Shown here in pieces: positions 1 to 5,086 of a stretch of DNA of 5,086 bases. The stretch covers positions 1 through 5,086 of the forward strand of contig JBBSEZ010000593.1 of assembly GCA_038239195.1 (NCBI GenBank), written 5' to 3'. The DNA comes from JBBSEZ01 sp038239195. Lineage in GTDB: Bacteria; Planctomycetota; Planctomycetia; Gemmatales; Gemmataceae. The translations under genes were made by a program, and so were the position numbers. Under the pieces are notes generated by a model. The model was not told where the DNA came from. It searched no databases and was given only the letters and a program-made list of their open reading frames with translations. The number at the start of each line of letters is the position of its first letter. Positions within the stretch are counted from its first letter, which is position 1.

Positions 1-1
1 G

Positions 2-1960
2 AACACGGGGACGACGCCTGCCTGCCTGTACGGTTACGCCAACGGGAGCGGCAACACGGTGCGGCCGACCAGTTTGAGCTACCCGAACGGGAGGGCGCTC
101 AACTACAATTACGGAAGTGCGGGAGGCACGAGCGACGCGGCGAGCCGAATCGCAAGCCTGCTAGACAGCGACGGCGCGACGCACCTGGCCGACTACTCCT
201 TCTTGGGAGTCGGGGACGTAGTTGAGGTCAGTCTGGTGCAACCTAGCCTGAAGAACACGCTGGTGGGCACGGCGGGTGGCAACGACCCAGACACGGGCGA
301 CGTTTACCGCGGGCTGGACCGCTTCGGCCGCGTGAAGGACCTCCTGTGGTACAACACCACCACACTCGCGGCTGTGGAGCGCGTGCAGCACGGCTACGAC
401 CGGGCCGGCAACCGCACCTGGCGGGCCGACCCCGTGGACAGCCTGCACATGCACGACGAGCTGTACTCCTACGACGGGGTGGAGCGGCTGAAGTCGCTGG
501 GCCGGGGCACGCTCAACACCACGCAGACGGGGCTGTCGGCGAAGGCGTTCGCGCAGTGCTGGGGGCTGGACGCGACGGGCAACTGGTCCGACTTCCGCCA
601 GGACAGCACGGGCGGCGGGAACTGGGACTTGATCCAGGGGCGCGGCAGCAACCCGGCTAACGAGATCACTCTGGTCAACTCCTCGGTGGCGCCGGTCTGG
701 GCTACGCCGGCCTACGACCGTGCTGGCAACATGACGACGCTCCCCAAGCCGGCGACCCCGACGGCCAGTTACGCGGCGACGTACGACGCCTGGAATCGCC
801 TGGCAAGGCTGGCGGACGGGAGCAGCACGGTCGCCGCGTATCAGTATGACGGCCTGAAGCGCCGGGCGGTGAAGCAGACCTACGCGAGCGGCGTGCTGAG
901 CGAAACCAGGCACTTCTACTACTCGCCCGATTGGCAGGTGCTGGAGGAACGTGTCGGCACGGCGGCGGAGCGGCAGTTCGTCTGGGGGCTGCGCTACGTC
1001 GATGACCTCTTATGGCGCGACCGGGACGCCACGGGGGGCGGCACGCTGGGGGAACGCTTCTACGTTTTGCAAGACCCCAACTGGAATGTGACGGCACTGG
1101 CGGACGGGACGGGCGCGGTGCAAGAGCGCTACGCCTACGACGCCTACGGCGTGCCGACGGTGCTGACAGGGGCGTACGGCGCGCGGGCTTCCTCGCAGTA
1201 TACTTGGGAGGTGCGGTTCGCTGGCTACCGCTGGGATGTCGAGTGTGGACTGTATTACGTCAGGCATCGGAACTACCACCCCGTGCTGGGATGTTGGCCC
1301 CAGCGCGACCCGGCTGGATTGCTGGCCGAGGACTTCAACTGCTACCGCTACGTCAACAATCAACCAGTAACCCTCGGCGATGCGTCGGGACTGGCTGCAC
1401 CACCTGTTCTGTCAGGACATGCTTTGCTCCAGTTCGAGATCAGGGGAACTGGCTGGCGACTGCCTCTGATTGTGTTCCCGAAGTGGCTGGTTCGGTCCCT
1501 GGTCGCCCTGTTGCCGCTGCCCAAGCAGTACAAAGCGATCTGCGTACAAGGCACTCTGGGTTTTGAAAAGGACCTGGAAAAATCCCCGAGGTTTAGTCTC
1601 GCGCGGCGGTTGAGTACACCCGCGCAGCGCGCGAGCGCGATGCAACAAATGAAACAACAATGGCTTATTGGTGACTTTCCGATCTCTTACGGCACCTATC
1701 GGGAAACACTGAAGGGCCTCAAGATCCGCTTTACATTGCTGTATTGGCCGGCATGGGTAGTAGGGCTGCACGTGCGCGTGCAGATCTCAGGCTTGCACAT
1801 TCCAGTCCGCTTGCCGCTTCCGATCCCATTCCCAGGTATTGGGTTACTTCAGCAAACGAAAGGCATCGAAGGCTATCTCAAGACGGCATTTATCGGTTTC
1901 GCCTACGCTCACGTTACCATGACGGTGACAGCAGAAGTGCAGCTCGTTTTAGATTTGTGA
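2..1960 (+). CDS. RHS/YD-repeat protein, C-terminal part (5' end outside window)
   Basis: The frame is open from base 2 to the TGA at 1958-1960 (652 codons). The in-frame GTG at 59 is not the start, because RHS-like sequence (LYGYANG) already precedes it. Degenerate YD repeats fill the first part, for example GYDRAGNRTW near 391, TYDAWNRLARLADG near 779, QYDGLKRR near 842 and ERYAYDAYG near 1123. The RHS-associated core follows at about 1223-1393, with GLYYVRHRNYHPVLGCWPQ, then DPAGL at 1307-1321 and YRYVNNQP. In the family such repeats build a large hollow beta-cage, usually secreted or surface-exposed, that encloses a variable C-terminal domain. Here the core ends in DASGL at 1379-1393 where DPxGL is usual. 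The last 188 residues (1394-1957) are richer in A+T, basic and hydrophobic (for example PVRLPLPIPFPG), and show no catalytic motif that I recognise. No immunity-like ORF follows. The RHS assignment is firm; the role of the tip is unknown. Confidence 0.93.
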   Translation, partial: NTGTTPACLYGYANGSGNTVRPTSLSYPNGRALNYNYGSAGGTSDAASRIASLLDSDGATHLADYSFLGVGDVVEVSLVQPSLKNTLVGTAGGNDPDTGDVYRGLDRFGRVKDLLWYNTTTLAAVERVQHGYDRAGNRTWRADPVDSLHMHDELYSYDGVERLKSLGRGTLNTTQTGLSAKAFAQCWGLDATGNWSDFRQDSTGGGNWDLIQGRGSNPANEITLVNSSVAPVWATPAYDRAGNMTTLPKPATPTASYAATYDAWNRLARLADGSSTVAAYQYDGLKRRAVKQTYASGVLSETRHFYYSPDWQVLEERVGTAAERQFVWGLRYVDDLLWRDRDATGGGTLGERFYVLQDPNWNVTALADGTGAVQERYAYDAYGVPTVLTGAYGARASSQYTWEVRFAGYRWDVECGLYYVRHRNYHPVLGCWPQRDPAGLLAEDFNCYRYVNNQPVTLGDASGLAAPPVLSGHALLQFEIRGTGWRLPLIVFPKWLVRSLVALLPLPKQYKAICVQGTLGFEKDLEKSPRFSLARRLSTPAQRASAMQQMKQQWLIGDFPISYGTYRETLKGLKIRFTLLYWPAWVVGLHVRVQISGLHIPVRLPLPIPFPGIGLLQQTKGIEGYLKTAFIGFAYAHVTMTVTAEVQLVLDL

Positions 1961-1965
1961 TGCCG

Positions 1966-1980
1966 GGTTCTGACAGAACC
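1966..1980. other. Small perfect hairpin just after the RHS stop
   Basis: GGTTCT and AGAACC form a 6-bp perfect inverted repeat around a GAC loop, starting five bases after the RHS stop codon. The position suits a transcription end or mRNA-stabilising hairpin. However, the stem is short and no T-run follows, so it is not a convincing intrinsic terminator. It may be chance. Confidence 0.3.
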
Positions 1981-2074
1981 TATGCGCCCAAGGGGCGTCC
2001 TCATGCAACAGTCAGAAGTAAAGTACGCAGGCGGCCAGAGCGTCCCAGGCTTCCTGGACCACGGCCACCCGGTC

Positions 2075-2400
2075 TTAGCGGACGCGCAAGCGGCGCAGCA
2101 GGTCGGCGTGCGGGCGGTCGCGGACGCCCCCCTCCAAGGCGTGCGGGCGGCGGTGGGCAGTGCGCGAACTGGCTTCCGTGCCGCGTGGGAGACGTGGGAT
2201 CGCTACCTCCAAGGCGTGCGGGCGGCGGTGGGCAGCCCATTTGGGGCGGGACGTCCTCCCAGCGCCAGCCGATGACCAGGACGAACCAGAGGACATTCAT
2301 GACGCCGCGGTTGCCTACTCGGGGCCTGGCCGCCTTTGTAGCCGGCGGGTCCTTCAGGCGGCACATGGTGGCCGAGCAGGTCGTAGAACTCGTCGGGCGT
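2075..2400 (-). pseudogene. Decayed IS5-like transposase, N-terminal fragment
   Basis: Read on the - strand, three pieces in different frames together match the N-terminal DUF4096-type region of IS5-family transposases. Bases 2400-2329 give TPDEFYDLLGHHVPPEG then AGYKGG. Bases 2327-2232 give RPRVGNRGVMNVLWF and then GWRWEDVPPQMGC. Bases 2161-2078 give TAHRRPHALEGG then RDRPHADLLRRLR, followed by a TAA. The expected family order is a DEFYDLL-like helix, LPPE, GGRPR, the hydrophobic helix before WRDLP/WEDVP, and TAHRRL..WE..G.W..LH..LL. That order is preserved, but there is a frameshift near 2328, a 75-base insertion between MGC and TAHRR, and missense changes such as L-to-P. The catalytic DDE half is absent. 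No terminal inverted repeats were recognised, so the IS boundaries are unknown. The rest of 1961-2543, including 2401-2532, shows nothing else I can support. The family call rests on remembered motifs, not a database search. Confidence 0.72.
2131..2235. repeat. Exact 30-bp direct repeat, 75-bp period
   Basis: The same 30 bases (beginning CCTCCAAGGC and ending CGGTGGGCAG) occur at 2131-2160 and 2206-2235. The 45 bases between them differ from those following the second copy, so this is not a simple tandem duplication of a longer unit. On the - strand each copy encodes the AHRRPHALE stretch of the IS5-like transposase relic, and the 75-bp period keeps both in one frame. The copy at 2131-2160 is preceded on the - strand by SSRT, the expected context, so the other copy with its adjoining 45 bases looks like the insertion. 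Confidence 0.9.
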
Positions 2401-2532
2401 GCGGCCGTCGCCCTTTGCCGTGGCCTCTTGGCAACAAGGGCCCGCCCGCCCTTTGAGTACATCTCATGCCCTGGGTTTTGTCGGAGTTTGTGTGACCTGT
2501 TAAGGCCTCGTCAACTCGGCGGGCCACGTTCT

Positions 2533-2538
2533 GGGAGG
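2533..2538 (+). promoter_or_regulatory. Ribosome binding site of the HEAT-repeat gene
   Basis: GGGAGG lies five bases before the ATG at 2544. It favours that ATG over the in-frame ATG at 2574, which has no purine-rich sequence upstream. No promoter could be supported in the preceding bases. Confidence 0.6.
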
Positions 2539-2543
2539 CTCCC

Positions 2544-3578
2544 ATGGCCGGTCTCTGCGTGTCTGTGTCGATCATGGCCGTCGCCTGTAGCCTTGCTGCA
2601 GCGCCTCCGGCCCCCCGGGCGTACCCCTCTTTTCAAGGGGTACAACTCCCGATCTGGGTCCGATTCGCGCTGGACGATGACCCGACCAAGCGAATGGCGG
2701 CCAGGGAGGCGCTGTTCGCGATGAGTTCCTGGGACCTTACTCACGAGGCGCGAGAACTGCTCCTCCCAACCCTGCGGAGCAAGAACCCGCTCATCGTCCG
2801 GCGGACCCGCGAGGCCCTTGACCTCCTGGAAATCGGGCCCTGGAGTAGAACGAAACGCGACAGGTGGGTAGCCCACCTTCGCTCCGATGACCCCGCCCGA
2901 CGCTACCTCGGCGCTTATTGGCTCTACCTCGTTGGCCCTGCCGCTGCTCCCGGTGCGGCGGCGCTGGAGAAACTGCTCAAGGACGCCGACGTGGGCACGC
3001 GGCGGCAGGCGGCGTTGACTCTCGCGAATTGCGGGCCGCGCGGGAAGGCTGCCGTCCCTGTGCTCCTCGACATTCTCCGGGACGAAAAGGTGCCCATCGA
3101 CCACATTTTTGCCGCTATAGCGTTGGGCAGGATCGGACCGGACGCCGCGGCCGGCGTGCCCCTTCTCATTCGCATGCTCAAGGCCGAGTCCGACGCGGCC
3201 CGGTCAAAGGCAGCGCTGGCGCTGGGGCGAATCGGGCGCAAGGCGGCGAAGGCGGAGGGGCCGCTGCGCGCGGCGCTCCGCGACAAGGACGCAGATGTCC
3301 GGACCTGTGCTGCAGTCGCCCTGTGGTATGTGAGCCAGGAGAGCAAGCTGTCTGTCCCCGTGCTCCGTGCTGCGCTGAAGGTTGAACGAGTCCAGGACCT
3401 CAATGAAATAGACTCGTGGTTGCTGCGGCACGTCGTGCGTACCCTGGCGGACATGGGGCCGGTCGCCAAGGACGCGATCCCGGAGCTGGTGAGCCTGAAG
3501 CGGTACGAGCAGTTTGGGTTGAGGTGGTGCGCGGGGGTGGCCCTGCGCTCTATCCGTGGTCCGAAATCTCCTCCGTAA
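2544..3578 (+). CDS. HEAT-repeat protein with possible signal sequence
   Basis: This encodes 344 residues. From about residue 133 onward, helix-pair repeats of roughly 31-38 residues recur in the EZ_HEAT (PBS-lyase HEAT-like) style: LKDADVGTRRQAALTLANCG, then PVLLDILRDEK through AAIALGRIG, LKAESDAARSKAALALGRIG, LRDKDADVRTCAAVALWYVS, and two more degenerate ones ending near residue 340. Residues 45-96 look like an earlier, diverged pair. HEAT arrays are protein-binding scaffolds; no enzymatic motif is visible. Residues 1-20 are mildly hydrophobic and end in ACSLAAA before a proline-rich stretch, which suggests export. There is no basic n-region, and the Cys at 15 fits a lipobox only poorly (MAVAC), so localisation is uncertain. 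The gene stands alone, with a relic upstream and a 212-base gap downstream, so no partner can be inferred. It is clearly a real gene by repeat structure and RBS; the function is unknown. Confidence 0.88.
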   Translation: MAGLCVSVSIMAVACSLAAAPPAPRAYPSFQGVQLPIWVRFALDDDPTKRMAAREALFAMSSWDLTHEARELLLPTLRSKNPLIVRRTREALDLLEIGPWSRTKRDRWVAHLRSDDPARRYLGAYWLYLVGPAAAPGAAALEKLLKDADVGTRRQAALTLANCGPRGKAAVPVLLDILRDEKVPIDHIFAAIALGRIGPDAAAGVPLLIRMLKAESDAARSKAALALGRIGRKAAKAEGPLRAALRDKDADVRTCAAVALWYVSQESKLSVPVLRAALKVERVQDLNEIDSWLLRHVVRTLADMGPVAKDAIPELVSLKRYEQFGLRWCAGVALRSIRGPKSPP

Positions 3579-3621
3579 CCAGACGGCGCACGGTGATCTG
3601 AGGCTGGTCCTAGGCCCGGAA

Positions 3622-3682
3622 GGGGGAAAATAGCTGCGCACGCGCTCGGCGCTGCGCCGACAAGCTGTTACCAGTTTCCCCC
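3622..3682. repeat. 61-bp nested imperfect palindrome
   Basis: GGGGGAAA at 3622-3629 is the exact reverse complement of TTTCCCCC at 3675-3682. Inside lie AGCT at 3632-3635 pairing with AGCT at 3663-3666, and TCGGCG-CTG-CGCCGA at 3646-3660, which forms a 6-bp hairpin. The whole can fold as one long interrupted stem-loop. It begins 43 bases after the HEAT gene stop. Possible identities are a transcript-end structure, a REP-like or miniature mobile element, or a structured leader of the next gene. There is no T-run, and I see no target-site duplication beside it. Confidence 0.6.
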
Positions 3683-3781
3683 AGCGTCCTTCCGTGTGAC
3701 AGTCCGGGGTCCTGCAACCGGATGAAGTGGCGACATCTCCTTCCGCAATCGCGGCGCGGGCAGGAGTTGCGCTTGCTTCTC

Positions 3782-3787
3782 GGAGAG
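3782..3787 (+). promoter_or_regulatory. Ribosome binding site that decides the start at 3791
   Basis: GGAGAG ends three bases before ATG 3791 (the core GGAG ends five bases before it). The longer in-frame alternative, ATG 3722, is preceded by CCTGCAACCGG with no good Shine-Dalgarno sequence, so I prefer the shorter protein. Confidence 0.5.
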
Positions 3788-3790
3788 CCA

Positions 3791-4771
3791 ATGAGCCACC
3801 GCCCCCGGTTTGACCGCAGTCGCCTGGAGCTCCGCCCCCTGGCGGCGCGAGGCCATGACCTCGTCTGGAACGCCACTCGCCCGCTGGCGCCCCTCGATGT
3901 CCCGTACTCCAGCCCGGACCTGGTGCCCCTCGCCCAGTGCGTCCGCAGCACCCGCCGGCGTGGACGGCCGGTGGTGCTGGTTATCGGCGGCCACCCGATC
4001 AAGCTCGGCGTATCCCGCTACCTCATCGACCTGATCGAGCGCCGAGTCGTCACGCACCTGGCGACCAACGGCTCCGCCCTCGTCCACGACTTCGAGCTCG
4101 CCCTCGTCGGCGGCACCAGCGAGGACGTCGCCCGCTGGATCAAGGAGGGCCAGTTCGGCCTCTGGAAGGAGACCTCCCGCCTCAACGACGTCATCCGCGA
4201 GGCCGCGGCGCGCGGCGAGGGCCTCGGCGAGGCCGTCGGCCGCACCATCGAAGAGGAGCGCTTCCCGCACCGCGACCTGAGCGTGGCCGCGGCCTGCTGG
4301 CGGGCCGGCACGCCGCTCACCTGCCACGTGACCATCGGGGCCGACGTCATCCACGCCCACCCCAACTGCGACGGGGCCGCCCTGGGCCAGACATCCTACA
4401 CCGATTTCCTCATTTTCGCCCGCACCATCCAGGATCTCGAAGGCGGCGCCTTCCTCAACGTGGGCAGCGCGGTGACGGGGCCGGAGGTCTACCTCAAGGC
4501 GCTGTCGATGGCCCGCAACGTCGCCCGGCAGCGCGGGGAGGAGATCCGGCACTTCACCACGGCGGTGTTCGACCTGGCGCCGTTGCCGGACAACTGGCGC
4601 GAGGTGACGCCGACGAAGGAGGAGGCGCTGTACTACTACCGGCCGTGGAAGACGACCCTGGTGCGGACGGTGGCCGACGGCGGGGAGAGCTTCTACGTCA
4701 AGGGCGACTTCCGGCAGACCATCCCGGCGCTGTGGCATTTGCTCGTGAGCGGGGAGGGGCCGACGACGTAG
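3791..4771 (+). CDS. Conserved-looking soluble protein, possibly deoxyhypusine-synthase-like
   Basis: This encodes 326 residues from ATG 3791, or 349 from ATG 3722; the extra 23 residues (MKWRHLLPQSRRG...) look like translated leader. Motif-like blocks are VVLVIGGHPIKLGVSRYLI at 61-79, NGSALVHDFELALVGGTSED at 93-112, CHVTIGADVIHAHPN at 178-192 with DGAALG after it, GGAFLNVGSAVTGPEVYLKA at 218-237, and YYYRPWKTTLVR at 281-292. There is no signal peptide or membrane helix, so it is probably cytosolic. The repeated Gly-rich turns after beta-strands suggest a Rossmann-like nucleotide-binding fold. The NGSALVHDFELAL block recalls the TGAN..HD..EA segment of deoxyhypusine-synthase relatives, but I do not see the catalytic-lysine motif of true deoxyhypusine synthase. 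The function is therefore unassigned. Strong third-position GC and block structure support a real, conserved gene. It stands 212 bases after the HEAT gene, and an RHS remnant follows its stop immediately. Confidence 0.85.
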   Translation: MSHRPRFDRSRLELRPLAARGHDLVWNATRPLAPLDVPYSSPDLVPLAQCVRSTRRRGRPVVLVIGGHPIKLGVSRYLIDLIERRVVTHLATNGSALVHDFELALVGGTSEDVARWIKEGQFGLWKETSRLNDVIREAAARGEGLGEAVGRTIEEERFPHRDLSVAAACWRAGTPLTCHVTIGADVIHAHPNCDGAALGQTSYTDFLIFARTIQDLEGGAFLNVGSAVTGPEVYLKALSMARNVARQRGEEIRHFTTAVFDLAPLPDNWREVTPTKEEALYYYRPWKTTLVRTVADGGESFYVKGDFRQTIPALWHLLVSGEGPTT

Positions 4772-4773
4772 TC

Positions 4774-4971
4774 CGGCTTTTCACGGCGCCGGTGCGTTGC
4801 GCGACGGGGGAGGTGGTGGTCAAGTCGGAGGACGTCCACGCGGGCGGCTACGGGGTGCCGTGGGGGCACACGCGCAGTTACGCCAGCAGGCTGACCCAGA
4901 GCGCCGACGCGGGCAACGGCGTGAACTGGCAGGTCGAGCAGTGGAGCTATACTCGACGCGGGTCAGCGTGA
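4774..4971 (+). pseudogene. RHS repeat protein, N-terminal fragment, broken by an insertion
   Basis: In the frame of position 4774, three bases after the stop of the preceding gene and in a different frame, the sequence reads RLFTAPVRCATGEVVVKSED, then GGYGVPWGHTRSYASRL and GNGVNWQVEQWSY. This resembles the extreme N-terminus of planctomycete RHS proteins, which typically have a PVRYA.GEV..S..DL...G.G.PWG.TRSY..R....GNGW opening. No convincing start codon exists: GTG 4792 falls inside the conserved block, and GTG 4732 lies inside the previous gene with no RBS. After WSY (4942-4950) the similarity stops and the frame closes with TGA at 4969-4971, where an IS630-like end seems to begin. The fragment therefore looks truncated on the right by insertion and perhaps on the left by an earlier rearrangement. 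A GTG-initiated small peptide cannot be excluded. Confidence 0.7.
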
Positions 4972-5086
4972 CACAATAGACAAAGACCGGAACACCCATA
5001 AACTCAGACCATGGAGGAAGGAATGGGAGGCCGGTCATGCGAGAGATTACGTTTTCCGAGGCGGATGTGCAAGCCATCGGCCACGA
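4950..5086 (+). mobile_element. Left end of an IS630-like insertion sequence (partial)
   Basis: RHS coding similarity breaks off at a TATA (4948-4951), and IS630/Tc1-type elements insert at TA dinucleotides. The bases after it (ACTCGACGCGGGTCAGCGTG) would be the left terminal repeat; they include a GTCA-GCG-TGAC inverted repeat at 4962-4972. A transposase start follows at 5037, a leader of about 85 bases, which suits such elements. The exact boundary is an inference, because the right end and the second TA lie outside the window. Confidence 0.5.
5037..5086 (+). CDS. IS630-like transposase, N-terminus only (runs off right edge)
   Basis: ATG 5037 is preceded by GGGAGG at 5025-5030, six bases upstream. 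The out-of-frame ATGs at 5011 and 5023 do not give this product. Only 16 complete codons are visible: MREITFSEADVQAIGH. This resembles the opening of IS630-family transposases common in planctomycetes (pattern MR.ITF..ADI.AIA.DRYHHP.PRVQ.RMEVLWL), which precedes a helix-turn-helix and then a DDE domain. Those domains cannot be seen here. The family call depends on a short remembered motif and on the TA-flanked break upstream. Whether the transposase is intact is unknown. Confidence 0.6.
   Translation, partial: MREITFSEADVQAIGH

Noticed and set aside
59..61. GTG as the start of the RHS protein
   Set aside because: The frame is open to the window edge and the codons before it already read as RHS repeat sequence.
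2131..2235. CRISPR-like array (two 30-bp repeats with a 45-bp spacer)
   Set aside because: There are only two repeats, they encode part of a transposase relic, the spacer is long, and no cas gene is present.
1982..2275. A 97-codon + strand ORF just after the RHS gene, a candidate immunity gene
   Set aside because: It lies antisense to the IS5-like relic, has no good RBS, and its repeated GVRAAVGS pieces come directly from the 30-bp DNA repeat.
2478..2504. Possible promoter (TTGTCG ... TGTTAA) before the HEAT gene
   Set aside because: The spacing of about 14 bases is too short for a sigma-70 type promoter and both boxes are weak.
1744..2724. A 326-codon + strand ORF spanning the RHS end and the intergenic region
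   Set aside because: It overlaps the RHS tip and the HEAT gene in another frame, and its Arg/Pro/Gly-rich product is typical of a shadow frame in GC-rich DNA.
3668..4738. A 356-codon - strand ORF opposite the 326-residue protein
   Set aside because: It mirrors the strong third-position GC of the + strand gene. The product is low-complexity without motifs, whereas the + strand product has clear conserved-looking blocks.
3937..4773. The upstream part of the long + frame leading into the RHS N-terminal fragment
   Set aside because: Before 4774 the translation is Arg/Gly/Pro-rich shadow sequence of the 326-residue gene; only the part after it resembles RHS proteins.

Overview
The window is a GC-rich bacterial segment, probably from a planctomycete of the Gemmata type. 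I infer this from four things seen together: a large RHS/YD-repeat protein, an exported-looking HEAT-repeat protein, and relics of two insertion-sequence families (IS5-like and IS630-like) that are common in those genomes. No marker gene settles the taxonomy. All intact genes read on the + strand.

Layout from left to right. (1) Positions 2-1960 hold the C-terminal 652 codons of an RHS repeat protein whose start lies outside the window. The repeats lead into a recognisable RHS core ending at about 1393, followed by a 188-residue C-terminal tip with lower GC and no family I can name. (2) Positions 1961-2543 have no intact gene. They contain a decayed IS5-like transposase N-terminus on the - strand (2400 to 2075), split over three reading frames and interrupted by a 75-base segment bounded by exact 30-base repeats. 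(3) Positions 2544-3578 encode a HEAT-repeat protein with a possible signal sequence. (4) Positions 3579-3790 are intergenic and contain a 61-base imperfect palindrome. (5) Positions 3791-4771 encode a conserved-looking soluble protein with several glycine-rich motifs. It may be a distant deoxyhypusine-synthase-like NAD-binding protein, but this is uncertain. (6) Directly after its stop comes the N-terminal part of a second RHS gene, in another frame and with no proper start. (7) That fragment ends abruptly near 4950, where the left end of an IS630-like element seems to begin; its transposase starts at 5037 and runs off the right edge.

The genes do not form an evident pathway. The window is best read as an accessory RHS neighbourhood shaped by insertion sequences: the 3' end of one RHS gene, the 5' remnant of another, and two cargo or host genes between them. 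No immunity-like gene follows the RHS tip, so a toxin-immunity role is not supported by the context. The items most worth following are the unassigned RHS tip, the IS-interrupted RHS start, the 61-base palindrome and the unnamed 326-residue protein.
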